A DNA stretch of 64,000 nt from Chrysomallon squamiferum (GCA_012295275.1 CM022673.1:26755761-26819760); one strand, 5' to 3'; shown: positions 27,471-37,399, counted from the first letter of the stretch. A program made the numbers and translations. Notes: generated from the letters alone by a model not told the origin.

Positions 27471-27884
27471 GGAAGAAGTGTGTTTTTTATTTTTTATTTT
27501 TTATTTTTTTAAGAATCTGCAGAAATTAAAAACTGAAGTAACTATTGGACAGTTCTAAACATTGGTGACTGGCAAGGAAAACATTATGTACCCCGTATTT
27601 CAGTAATATGGTGTTTTGGTGTTTTTACATTTTTTTTTTTTTTCATTTTAGAACCTGATATTCTTGTAGAGTAAGAGATGTTGTTAAAAAAATATGTGAT
27701 GCAATATTGATTGTATTTTTTATTTTTATTTTTTGTTTTTTTCATCGTTCTTGTTTTGTAAGCTAATATTTGGATAAACAGCAAAGTTGTAAGCTGATTG
27801 CAAAAAACTAAGAGTATCAGAGACGATGTTTATGTTTACTAATTTATTCTCTGAACCAAAATTTTAACTATTTTAATAGGTTTT

Positions 27885-27990
27885 GTTTATTTATTTATAT
27901 TTTATTTATTTATTTATTTATTTATTTTTTTATTATTTTTATTATTTATATATATTTATTTATTATTTTTTTTTTATTTTTTATCTTGCT
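27885..27990. repeat. (TTTA)n and T-rich low-complexity tract
   Basis: TTTA tetramers with T-runs. Confidence 0.93.
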
Positions 27991-28099
27991 GTGTGTGATT
28001 ATATAAAGTTACAGTGTCAGTGGATTAATAAACACACATCTCACTCTTGTCCAACACAACCATACTTTTCCTGTCCACAATTCTGTTCAAACATCACTG

Positions 28100-28440
28100 A
28101 ACTGACATGAAATTGCTATTGAATTGGCATCTGAAGATCTTAGATTAAACCCCATTAATTTCGTTTCAAGTGTTCCTTTGAACACACGACACCTTCCGGC
28201 ATTGTCTAGTTTTCATCTCGGTTGTTTGGTAAGCAGTAAAAAGTTTGTGAAGTTTTTGGTCCTTCAAGGGTCTGAGTGTGACTAAATCAATTGAGAGAGA
28301 ACAAAAATTTATTCTTTTTCCCCCTGCAAGTGGAAAAATCAATTAGATCAATGAGCATTTGTGAGAAAACATACACCAAGTGTTCGTTGTTGAGTTGTTT
28401 TTAATATCGCTGTGCCAATAGATTGAATTTCATATTTCAC
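28100..28440. other. Unique island, possible conserved non-coding element
   Basis: Non-repetitive, with AATCAATTAGATCAATGAG-like homeodomain-type sequence near 28340-28358 and a few CpGs. No ORF. Confidence 0.3.
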
Positions 28441-28489
28441 CTTCTCGTTCAGTGATGACCAGTTTGTTTTTCATGTTTTTGTTTTTATT

Positions 28490-28541
28490 GTTAATATTCT
28501 TTTTTTTTTTTATTGTTATTTTATATTTTTATTTGTTTGTT

Positions 28542-28584
<43 letters not shown>

Positions 28585-28700
28585 TTTTTTTATTTTTTTT
28601 TTTTTTAATGTATTCTAATTTTATTAATTCATTTAATTATTTATTTATTCATTTATTTATTTATTTTTTTATTTTTTTATTATTTTTATTACTATTTTGT
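28490..28700. repeat. T-rich low-complexity tract including a T-run of about 39
   Basis: The longest T-run in the window, at about 28544-28582, followed by TTTA tetramers. The 90-aa phenylalanine-rich ORF here is spurious. Confidence 0.95.
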
Positions 28701-28719
28701 TATTTTGCTTTATTTTATG

Positions 28720-29640
28720 TTTAACATTTTAAAATCTTATTGCTTTTATTTTTTTAATTTTCAGTTTTCTGATTTATCATTATTTTCTTTATTAAACATG
28801 TATACACAATTCTATTTATTTTAAAATTGTATATTTTCTTTGCTTATTTATTATTTTTTATTTGAATTTTATTTTTCTGTTTTAGTTTTAATGGTTATTC
28901 TTCTATAGCAAAAATATTACTTTTAAAAGGCTCCTGTTATAAATTATAAAACAGTATCTCTATTTTTATAATGTTATAACTTTCATTTAAAACAAGTATT
29001 AAAATGTTTTCTCCCAAAAGACAGAATTGATGTTTGGGTATATGGGGACAGGTTTATACTTACCTCAAATATACATCAATTTAAGCATTAGTATTTCATG
29101 TTTAAATTACCTTTCATATATGCACGTACACCCACATATAAACATAATTTGTTATGTATTTAAGAGTTAGAATGTGTAGATTCTGTGCTTACAGATGCAT
29201 CTACCCACTCATGTAATAACACATACACATAGACATACACATGCACATACACATACACATACAGTGTGATGTGCAAGCCAACATTCTGTTCAACAATATA
29301 AATCCTTTGATTAAAAAAAAAAATCATTATATTCTTATTTTAGCTATTCTCAGTTCAAAGGGAGTGATATAATTTTATTGTCGACCAATCTGTTTTATTG
29401 TGTGTGTCATAATTACTGTTTCTTCAAAAGAAAATGATTAACCTATAAACTTACTATAAAGCAGTGAATTGAATGATAAAAAAAAATATCTGATTATCAA
29501 GCCAGATATTTACAGTATTATTTTTTTTCAACATTACATGAAACAAATATTATATTGACCAAAGACTTTTCCCCCCACAAAAAAAAAGGAAATTAAAATA
29601 TATTTAATGCAGGTAAATAAAAAAAAAAAATTAAAATCTA
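28720..29640. other. AT-rich non-coding stretch
   Basis: T-rich filler, a CACATA-rich segment at 29220-29262, and A-runs. Nothing coding. Confidence 0.6.
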
Positions 29641-30210
29641 ATCGTGTTATTTTGTTGCTATGTTGCTGTCAGTGATTCTTTTGTTGAAGTTGCCTAAAAT
29701 AAGTGTCCTGTCATCTAATAATGAGTGAAACGATTTTCATACAGGGACAAAAAAAATGCTGTGATTTTTGTATTCTTTGAAAAGCCTGAGATTTGACAAG
29801 TTCATAATATCTGAACCATTTATTATTTCATTTCTGCATCTATACCGGTGTGTTGCCTGGAAATGATTGATCACATTTCTGTGAAATATAAATAGCTCCA
29901 TCCAAGCATGCACTGCAAATTACCATGTGATAAGCCTGGGCCCATTGTTAACTCCCGAGTGCCATAATATACCTTCTTTTAATACTGACCATCTGGAAAA
30001 ATACTTTCCTGACATTTGTGAGAAAGAGCAAACGCTAACATGTGTTGTTTTTCGATAACTCGGTGTTTATTCCAGAGAGATCCTTTCCTTACCTTGCTGC
30101 ATGACAGAGGTTATCAGTGTCCGATTTCATTAAAAAATCTTGTAACCATTGTTCAAACAACGGTTTTGTTTGTTGCAGGCCGGTATTGGAAATCAATGCA
30201 GATATTCATT
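29640..30210. other. Unique island, possible enhancer-like element
   Basis: Non-repetitive. It carries TGATTGAT (29864-29871, PBC/TALE-type) and TATAAATAG (29887-29895, MEF2-like). Motif matches of this length are common by chance; the case rests on the segment being unique in low-complexity flanks. Confidence 0.3.
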
Positions 30211-30652
30211 GCAGATGGAATTAAAAAAAAAAAAAATTTAAAAAAAGACTACGATAATGAATAAGAATGTATAAACATTTAATTATTAATTTTTTTAAAT
30301 AATCCGAATAAAACTAATTAAAGGCATTCAGCCGTTACAAAGAATGGGATGTACGTGTTATTGTATACTTGTATATTATTTCTCTTCCACAAAAGAAAAT
30401 TCATTATTAAAAACAGCATCAATAACAACAATAATTAGTTCTTCGTCTTTTTCCTTTCTTGTTTATGAAATTCATCTTTTTCTTGTATGATCCAGACGTT
30501 TTAATAAAAGCTGAAGATTTATTTCAGAAAGAAATAATTACAGAGCTAATATTTAAAAGTCTGTTTTAAATACATATTTACCAAAACCATGAAATGTGTA
30601 TATATTTTTAAAATGTGCTTTAAACAAATAATTTGTTTTCTGTTGTCTAAAC

Positions 30653-31075
30653 CAGTGTTTTTCAATCTTTTTTGTCACAAATATGTGCTAAAAAAACTGT
30701 TAGCCCCATCATGACATATATGTAACAATATTGCATGAGTAAACTGTATTTTCAAAAGTACTTTTAATTTTATTTTAAAGGAACACTACAGAAAAAATAA
30801 ATAAGGTGCCATTTTTTCCAAATCAGCACAGTGTCATTTTTTATGGGTGCCATTTTTTCTGGTACCATTTTTTCCATACCCCACTGGAAACAGTGCAGTA
30901 CTTTTACTACATGTTTTCAAATGACTTTATTAAATGTGAAGTTTTTGGTTACAATTCTATGAAGTATCCTTCTTTTGAAATTTGAAAGTGCAAAGCTATG
31001 GAAGTGATCGTGTAAACCTTCATTAATTACAAATCCTCATTAACATTCTGTCATGCCTCAGCTTGAGAAGCATTG
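30653..31075. mobile_element. Decayed non-autonomous hAT-type DNA transposon (MITE-like), 423 bp
   Basis: The left end begins CAGTGTTTTTCAATC. The right end, read on the other strand, begins CAATGCTTCTCAAGC, matching the CAGTGNTTCTCAA-type termini typical of hAT elements. The flanking 8-mers are GTCTAAAC (30645-30652) and ATCTAAAT (31076-31083), an 8-bp target duplication with 6 of 8 identical and the T at position 2 and A at position 7 common in hAT targets. There is no transposase ORF. The interior has a short imperfect repeat of GTGCCATTTTTTCC (30808-30885). It lies about 950 bp before the ZC3H10 splice acceptor. Confidence 0.65.
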
Positions 31076-31656
31076 ATCTAAATCTTATTAAAAAAAACAG
31101 AATTCATTTTATAATTCAAAATTACAAAAGAAAGAAACAAAAAAATCCCAAAAAGAACAAAACAAGAGTAAACAAAAAACAAAACAAAGAGCAATATAAA
31201 TAGTTTGTTACACGTAACATGGTTGCATTTGTCCAAAAGCTATCAGAAGTACCTCACAATATAGAATGATAAATTATTGTTTATGCATTCCTTGCCAACT
31301 GGTTTTCATTGTATATGTGTGAAAAATAACATTTACTTATCACATGCTCTTTCGATGATACAACACTGCATGAGCTTAACTGGGCAGTTCAGTGTTCCTA
31401 GGAGCAGGAAATTTACACGGAAATTAACAAAACAGGCAGTTATTGTAAAAGATAAATGTGGTTTATGTTTGCCAGATTTCTGAGAGTAAAACATATTCAT
31501 ATCTTAAAATAGTCCAGAAAAATAAATATCATTTAAAAAAAACAAAAAACAATCTGCCAACCAAAAACAGCTACTTAAATACAAGTGTTTGATTCTATTC
31601 CTGTGCTTGTGTACCTGTATATATATATGACATGCTTGAATAAATTCATCTACAGA

Positions 31657-31660
<4 letters not shown>

Positions 31661-31707
<47 letters not shown>

Positions 31708-31748
31708 CACAACACAACACACACACTAAACACACACACACACACACA
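31661..31748. repeat. (CA)n microsatellite with ACAACA variants
   Basis: About 22 CA units, a short (CAACA)n stretch, then more CA units. Confidence 0.95.
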
Positions 31749-31859
31749 TTCTAATACACAAGAAATTAAATTCAATAAATAGTGCACGAACTCTCTATTC
31801 AAGAGAAAATGATATTATTAAGTGTTTCTTCTTTTTTTTCTTTAATGTTTTTTTTCTTT

Positions 31860-32000
31860 TTGCTGTCTTCATGCTATAGCTAATCAATGTACGCACTTCA
31901 TTTAGGAGATGTCCAATTAAAACTGCTGCACAGGTATCCAACAGAATTGCAAGACTTGCTATAAATGTTTAATTGCGCAATGATGCATTTAATCACTAAC
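31860..32000. promoter_or_regulatory. Unique segment before the ZC3H10 exon with a perfect C/EBP-type palindrome
   Basis: ATTGCGCAAT at 31972-31981 is the consensus C/EBP palindrome, followed by TGATGCA. It lies in the last 60 bases of the presumed intron. It could be an intronic enhancer or part of a downstream alternative promoter. Confidence 0.25.
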
Positions 32001-32021
32001 AAGCTGTTTGTTTTATTTCAG
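31994..32021 (+). other. ZC3H10: Splice branch point and 3' splice acceptor before the ZC3H10 exon
   Basis: A CACTAAC branch-point consensus (31994-32000, branch A at 31999) is followed by a T-rich tract and TTTCAG ending at 32021, about 22 nt downstream. Branch point, pyrimidine tract and AG are all well spaced for an animal intron. This implies an intron in the 5' UTR whose donor lies somewhere upstream. Confidence 0.72.
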
Positions 32022-32166
32022 ATCCCCAGAGACGTTGTTGAAAGCGTCAGTTAATCAGAGAACTACTATAAAGCAGCAGCGTGGAAGTCGGCTTTAACAC
32101 ACGCAGCTACTCAGTGCTGTTGCTGTTGCTGTTGCCATTTACTAACAATTTAACAGATCTGCAGTG

Positions 32167-32223
32167 ATGTTCGTGAACCGGGAGCACAGGCAGATTTTTT
32201 GTTTCTTCTGTTGGACATGTTAA
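32167..32223 (+). CDS. Upstream ORF 1 in the ZC3H10 5' UTR (18 aa)
   Basis: ATG at 32167 with G at -3, stop TAA at 32221. It encodes 18 residues ending FCFFCWTC. It is in the same frame as the main ORF but is closed well before it. Such an ORF would be expected to reduce initiation at the main start. No evidence that the peptide itself matters. Confidence 0.35.
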   Translation: MFVNREHRQIFCFFCWTC

Positions 32224-32270
32224 AGCAAAGAAAAATCGTTTACACACCGGACTTACTCATTCAGAACTAA
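32217..32270 (+). CDS. Upstream ORF 2 in the ZC3H10 5' UTR (17 aa)
   Basis: ATG at 32217, stop TAA at 32268-32270, peptide MLKQRKIVYTPDLLIQN. Its start overlaps the end of upstream ORF 1 in another frame, so ribosomes finishing the first could reinitiate here. Probably regulatory if real. Confidence 0.3.
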   Translation: MLKQRKIVYTPDLLIQN

Positions 32271-32348
32271 TATTAGAATAACATCATCATCGTCAGAATA
32301 CCACATCCAGTGCTACGTGTGGCCAAGAATTTGTCATCTTATTTAAAT

Positions 32349-32354
32349 ATGTGA
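32349..32354 (+). promoter_or_regulatory. Start-stop element (ATG TGA) in the 5' UTR
   Basis: An ATG followed at once by TGA, 89 nt before the main ATG. Minimal start-stop uORFs can stall ribosomes and lower downstream translation. The A at -3 gives it a fair initiation context. Confidence 0.3.
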
Positions 32355-32442
32355 TTTTTTTAAAACAAAAACAACCTAAAAAAAAAACAAAACAAACAAA
32401 AACAAACAAACAATCATCATTGATCAATTTATTTCCAGTTCC

Positions 32443-33729
32443 ATGCCCCCATTTCTGCCACCCTTTTCACAGCCGTCGAGTCGAAGCTGCATGAAACCCT
32501 TTCCGACAATGTCCGACAACAGCGACAGCGGCAGTGACGACAACCGGTCGTCGCGCCACCAGGACAATGGCAAAGACGACGACATCTGCCGCGACTACCT
32601 GCGCAACGTCTGCAAGAGGGGTAAACGGTGTCGGTACAGACACCCCGAGCCCTCGGAGACGAAGATCCTCGGCAAGAAGCCCGAGTTCACGTTCTGCCAC
32701 GACTTCCAGAACACCGGCTGTCGCAGGCCCACGTGCCGGTTCCTGCACTGCACCCGCGAGGAGGAGGACGTCTACAACCAGCTCGGACAGCTGCCGTCGC
32801 GCATCCAGCAGGCCGCTGCACTGGGGATCGGGGTTTCCACGAGGGACATCCACGTCCTGAAGGGCGAGGTGCCCATCTGCAAGGACTTCATGAAGCGCGA
32901 GTGCAAACGCGGCTCCAAGTGCAAGTACCGGCACCTGTCTGCAGAGCAGTATGAGCTGGAGCGACGGAAGAGCGAAGTGGTCGTCAACAACAACGTCAAC
33001 AACATCAACAACAACAACAACGGCTCGGCGTTCGCAACGGCGGCGTACAACAACGACCCTTACGACCGGTTTGACCACCTCGACAGGCTGGACTCCTCGA
33101 CGACCACCACCAGCACGGCGTCGAAACGGCGCCGCATCGACTTCTTCCAGTCGGTTCCGGTGAGCTTCCAGTTCCTGGAGGAGGAGAACGTGCTCCTGAG
33201 GCGCAAAGTGGAGGAGCTGAAGAAGAGTGTCTCCGATCTGACCGCGACCAATGAGGTGCTGCTCGAGCAGAACGCGCGGTACCGGGTGAGCAAGTCGAAT
33301 GCCATCGTCGCTGCTGCGGCGGCTGCTGCTGCTGCTGCGCCCACAATCAGCCACCTGAGTCACGTGAACTCGACCCTGTCGCAGCAGATCGCCCTCAACA
33401 GCGAGATGGCAACGCAGCACGCCCTCCAGACCGCCCAGCACCTCGCGGCTCGGGGGGAGATGGCCCCTCCACCTCCGCAGCCTCTCAACACGTCCGTGGC
33501 GATGAACCCCGCGACGATTGTCGCCGTGACGTTAGCTCAGACAATGACTGCGGGATCGTTGACGACGGCGTCGCTGCAGCAGAACCTGCAGCCGGTGTGC
33601 AGCCTCACGCAAAGCATCCCACCCAACATGGCTGCGTCCACGACGGCGCTCGTGTCCTACCCCATTATGTCGCAAAGTATGAGGTCAGCGATTCCCAGCA
33701 GCCTGGCTGCTTCGATGAACAGTATGTAA
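32443..33729 (+). CDS. ZC3H10: Zinc finger CCCH domain-containing protein 10 (ZC3H10), single coding exon
   Basis: 428 codons without introns. Three CCCH fingers are visible: C49, C57, C63, H67; C85, C93, C98, H102; C146, C154, C160, H164. The first (ICRDYLRNVCKRGKRCRYRH) and third closely match vertebrate ZC3H10 as I know it. Then follow an Asn-rich run (181-193), a basic KRRR patch near 228 (possible nuclear signal), a leucine-rich coiled coil at about 245-281 (LEEENVLLRRKVEELKK), ten alanines at 290-299, a Pro/Gln/Ala-rich tail, and a conserved C-terminal block near 403-414 (VSYPIMSQSMR). Vertebrate ZC3H10 is of similar length and also has its CDS in one exon, so the lack of introns is probably ancestral rather than a sign of retroposition. 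The family is nuclear and RNA-binding, with reported roles in microRNA processing and mitochondrial gene regulation in mammals; the role here is inferred. An in-frame TAA at 32377-32379 bounds the ORF. The first ATG has a weak context (T at -3). The third Met (codon 23, 32509) has A at -3 and may be the main start. The CDS is far richer in GC and CpG than everything around it. Confidence 0.95.
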   Translation: MPPFLPPFSQPSSRSCMKPFPTMSDNSDSGSDDNRSSRHQDNGKDDDICRDYLRNVCKRGKRCRYRHPEPSETKILGKKPEFTFCHDFQNTGCRRPTCRFLHCTREEEDVYNQLGQLPSRIQQAAALGIGVSTRDIHVLKGEVPICKDFMKRECKRGSKCKYRHLSAEQYELERRKSEVVVNNNVNNINNNNNGSAFATAAYNNDPYDRFDHLDRLDSSTTTTSTASKRRRIDFFQSVPVSFQFLEEENVLLRRKVEELKKSVSDLTATNEVLLEQNARYRVSKSNAIVAAAAAAAAAAPTISHLSHVNSTLSQQIALNSEMATQHALQTAQHLAARGEMAPPPPQPLNTSVAMNPATIVAVTLAQTMTAGSLTTASLQQNLQPVCSLTQSIPPNMAASTTALVSYPIMSQSMRSAIPSSLAASMNSM

Positions 33730-33792
33730 ATATAACAAAACAAACAAACAAAGAGTAAGTATTTTGTTGCTTTTGAATATCTGCTTTAATCC
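33730..33792 (+). other. ZC3H10: Start of the ZC3H10 3' UTR, with a consensus splice donor
   Basis: After the TAA at 33727-33729 the sequence runs through AAC-type repeats to AAAGA|GTAAGT, with the GT at 33755-33756. GTAAGT is a full U1-type donor match. Use of this donor would place an intron 26 nt after the stop, too close to trigger nonsense-mediated decay, and would remove the compound AT/T array that follows. No poly(A) signal lies in the first 60 nt. Confidence 0.35.
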
Positions 33793-33813
33793 TTTTTTTT
33801 TTTTTTTAAAAAT

Positions 33814-33853
<40 letters not shown>

Positions 33854-33995
33854 TATATATATATTTTTTTTTATATATATTTATATATATTTTTTTTTTT
33901 TTTTTTATATATATATATATTTATTTTATATTTTTATATATATATATATATATATATTTTTATATTTTTATATATATATATATATTTTTTAAAAT
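33793..33995. repeat. Compound T-run and (TA)n microsatellite after ZC3H10
   Basis: Runs of T, one about 40 long around 33819-33850, alternate with TATATA blocks at least five times. It is low-complexity sequence directly downstream of the gene and is either in the 3' UTR or in a 3' UTR intron. The 81-aa ORF here is only repeat translation. Confidence 0.9.
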
Positions 33996-34460
33996 ATTTT
34001 ATGTTATAATGGCAAGAAATCTGCGTTAATTAATAATAACAATAACAAGATGTGTCGTATATTCTGTTAATATATTTAGATCTGCTTTTTGTGTCTGTTT
34101 TTAAGTGTGTTTAACTCACAGGTGTGTGTGTGTGTCTGTGTGTGTGCATGTGTGATATTGTAAAAAGAGATTTTTTTTTTTTGTTGTATTATTAATTAAA
34201 ATTATATCAATGGTTATTCCCCTTGCCAAAAATGTACAAGGGAACAGTTACGGAATGTTTTTGTTTTATTAAATACATAGATTATACTTTGGGAGGCTGA
34301 GCTGTTTGATATATTGATCTTTCATCCAAGTATTAAAAGTCTTGTATCTAGTGACAAGCGGTAATTCTACATGACATTATTAGATCTTCCATCATATTTG
34401 TTTAGTCATTATATACCTTGAACTTGTGCTTGTCAGTATAAATGTATAAATGTATTCACC

Positions 34461-34483
34461 AGTGAGTGAGTGAGTGAGTGAGT

Positions 34484-34568
<85 letters not shown>
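34461..34568. repeat. (GAGT)n passing into (GA)n microsatellite
   Basis: About seven GAGT units (34461-34488) followed by about 40 GA units. The transition suggests one motif arose from the other by mutation and slippage. It forms the left edge of the degenerate minisatellite at 34570-35560. Confidence 0.95.
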
Positions 34569-34569
<1 letters not shown>

Positions 34570-34570
<1 letters not shown>

Positions 34571-34864
34571 TGTGTGAATGGTTTGTTTGTGAAGTGAAGT
34601 AGAAAAAACAAATATGAGTATATCAAATTTATAAAATGTGAGTGTAGGTTATTACAAAAGCGTGCGTGTGTGTGAGTGTGTATGTGAACTGATTTGTTTG
34701 TAATGTGAAGTAAAGTAGACAAAAAAGATAAGTAAAAATACAAAGTGTCAAGAAGTGAAAAGAAGAAAAAAAAAAAACAAAGAAAGAAGATAAGTAAAAA
34801 TACAAAATACTAGTGTATCACATTTACTAAACATTAGTGATTCTAGTGTATTATTTAAAAGTAA

Positions 34865-34900
<36 letters not shown>

Positions 34901-35560
34901 ATGTGTGTGTTTGTGTGCATATGAAATGGTTTGTTTGTAAAGTGAAATGAACTAGACAAAGAGAAGGCAAGTAAAAACATAAAACGTCAATGTATCAGAT
35001 TTAAAAAATCAGTAATCTGGTGTATTATAAAAGTGTGTTTGTTTTTGCATGCATGAAACGGTTTGTTTATAAAGTTAAATGAAGTGGAAAAAGAGAAGTT
35101 AAAAAAAAAAACAAAAAATCAAATTTATATAAAACGTCAGCATCTCTTGTGTATTGTAAGAAGGTTTGGTTTGTGTATGTGGGTATGTGTGGGTGTGCTT
35201 GCGTCTGTTCATGCATGAAATGGTTTGTTTATAAAATGATGTGATGTATGTAAAGAGATTATAAATACAAATAATGTAATATCAAGTTTATATAATATAA
35301 TGTAATATATGTAATTCTGGTGTATTCTAAAAGTGTTTACATTTTGTGTGTGTGTGTGTGTGTGCATGTGCATGCGTGCATGAAATAAATTGTTTATAAA
35401 ATGAAACACAACAAAAAATGAGAAGATAAAGAAAAAAATAACAAAATATCACTGTATAAAATTTATAAAAAAAACATGAGTAATGTGTATGTGTGTGTGT
35501 GTGTGTGTTTGAAATTAAATATGAAAAATGAGAAAGTAAATAAGAATAATAATGTGTATA
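34570..35560. repeat. Degenerate minisatellite, units about 110-170 bp, with embedded (GT)n
   Basis: Each unit has a GGTTTGTTTGTAAAGTGAA-like core, then an A-rich part, a GTGTATT-like part and a GT microsatellite. Core anchors sit at 34581, 34691, 34928, 35061, 35222 and 35391. The gap of 237 between the second and third fits two units with one core lost. Copies are diverged, so the array is old. The (GT)n blocks inside (about 34870-34918, 35346-35364, 35488-35507) expanded independently. Confidence 0.75.
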
Positions 35561-35875
35561 ACATCACCTCATTGAAAAGAACTATTAAAGTTAAATGTGC
35601 TTTCAGCATGAGAAAAAAATGTGTATATGTGTCACATATTTATAATTATATTATTTAGATATACATATATAATTGTTTCTGTTAAACAGTCATTTATATT
35701 TAACATTACTGAATATTTGTAGCAGGGCTTCAATATTTAATTAAACATTCTTTTAAATGTCCCAAAAATATATATTATAGATGATTTTGGTTTATAATGT
35801 TTGAATCTCTGTTATTGTCAGATGATATTGGGTTTTTATTATTTTATTTGATTTATTTATTTCTTCTTCTTCTGA

Positions 35876-35925
35876 TTATTATTATTATTATTATTACTAT
35901 TTATTACTATTACTATTACTATTAC

Positions 35926-36009
<84 letters not shown>

Positions 36010-36020
36010 TTTTATTTATT
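35876..36020. repeat. (ATT)n/(ATTT)n microsatellite
   Basis: Nearly pure ATT units with some ACT interruptions at the left end, passing to ATTT units after about 35994. Its (Y)n-type ORF on the + strand is an artefact. Confidence 0.95.
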
Positions 36021-36528
36021 TACATATATATTTTTTAAATTCTTCTTTTTTTAAGGCTTATGCTTAGGTTTTAAATCCCCTGAATAAAACAAAATCACAA
36101 TGTATCTGTGTGTGGATTTTGCATGTGTGGCATATATTTGTGTGTGCATGCAGGTGATTGAGTATATGTAAGTTTAGCATTAATTCTGTATATACAGCAT
36201 CATTGATCAGGTGTTAAAATAAATTTCTGAGATAACTTAGTTAAATCTTTACAGTTCAGAGGATTCAAGAACATGCAGTTTCTGCTAATTAATGAATTTT
36301 TCTTGTGATCAATTACTTTTTTTTTTTTTTTTTTTTCATTCATGTTAATTTTTTGCCTGTAACAATTTACACAGTTTACTGCATTTTAGTTAAGTACACA
36401 AAACTGCAGCTCAATTGTTCATCATTTAGAAAACAAATTTTTTGTAATCTGAACAGTATAATCAATGATCATTGTAATCTTTAGCTGCCATTTAGCAGTT
36501 TTTATGTCTTATTTGGAATTATGATTAT

Positions 36529-36533
<5 letters not shown>

Positions 36534-36571
<38 letters not shown>
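36534..36571. repeat. (GT)n microsatellite
   Basis: About 19 GT units; a looser CA-rich stretch follows at 36630-36682 on the same strand. Confidence 0.95.
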
Positions 36572-36719
36572 ATGTTCTTTTTATCAAGCCAGAAGATTTC
36601 AGATATTTTTGACAACTGTTGAGAAACAAACACACACATGCACAGACGCATGCACACTTGCACACACACACGCACACACATATACAATTTGTGTGCATGT
36701 TAATATATGTTATGTTTCA

Positions 36720-37270
36720 TTGGCCAGAGGGTTGTGATAAAATAGAGAAGCATACATTATCAGAATAACAGCTACATCCTACTTCTTGCAGGATAATAAA
36801 ACAAAAATAATTAAAATGTACCACTGTCTTTACATTTAACATTATTGTGCTCTTCATATACAGTTACACTTAGCCGAGGTTAAATGTTATAAAATTACAT
36901 CATTACTTTTATTTAATAAAGCAAAGTTGTGGATTGTTATTTGGAGACCTCAGACCTCAGCAATGGCCAACACAGAAAAACATAGCCCTTTTGTCGGATA
37001 AGTTGTCTTTATCGGATTGTATTGCCGAATTCATACAGAATAAAAACTTTTATCTAATTTTGCTGATAGAGGTAAACTTTGTTTCTATTGACCATTTTTA
37101 TTCAGAGACCTGGTAACACATTAATTTTCTGAATATTGAATAATCCTCTAAGATAATAGCAGCCGTTGATTGGTCTAGACTGGGGCATGCTGGGTTGCAG
37201 GAACAAACCTCCACAGTAAACATTTACTCATTTACAATCTGGGCATTGCCTCATAGTGGAAAATGGGTTT
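36720..37270. other. Unique island with AATAAA poly(A)-type signal at 36915
   Basis: Non-repetitive, with five CpGs in 36721-37200 by my count. AATAAA at 36915-36920 is followed by a GT-rich stretch (GTTGTGGATTGTTATTTGG), a good downstream element on the + strand. It may be a 3' UTR end of ZC3H10 or a conserved non-coding element. Confidence 0.3.
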
Positions 37271-37291
37271 TGCCTCTTCATATGTGTATGA

Positions 37292-37296
<5 letters not shown>

Positions 37297-37326
<30 letters not shown>

Positions 37327-37372
37327 CTCTCACACACACACACATACACACACATACACACACACACACACA
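37297..37372. repeat. (CT)n then (CA)n compound microsatellite
   Basis: CT units to 37322, TTTTCTCT, then CA units with CATA interruptions. Confidence 0.95.
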
Positions 37373-37399
37373 AATACAAATGTGCCATATAACAGTGGA

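Larger units (their letters stand above)
32022..32442 (+). other. ZC3H10: 5' UTR of ZC3H10 (part in the coding exon)
   Basis: Runs from the predicted splice acceptor to the first ATG. It is richer in GC than the flanks, includes CTG/TTG-like repeats at 32114-32133 and an A/C-rich stretch just before the start codon (32363-32412). It contains three short upstream ORFs, listed separately. The transcription start is not visible and probably lies upstream of the intron, although a start within this CpG-richer segment cannot be excluded. Confidence 0.6.

Noticed and set aside
9200-31890. TAGCTAATCAATGTA shared at about 9202 and 31877
   Set aside because: The identity is about 15 bases without extension on either side, which is expected by chance in 64 kb of AT-rich DNA.
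32467-33441. 324-aa ORF on the minus strand over the ZC3H10 CDS
   Set aside because: It is antisense to a clearly conserved CDS in GC-rich sequence, where stop codons are rare; Arg/Val/Leu-rich with no domain. The other overlapping ORFs of 70-113 aa are likewise shadows.
32443-33729. ZC3H10 as a processed retrogene
   Set aside because: The lack of introns is shared with vertebrate ZC3H10, there is no poly(A) tail or target duplication at the ends, and a good splice acceptor precedes the exon.
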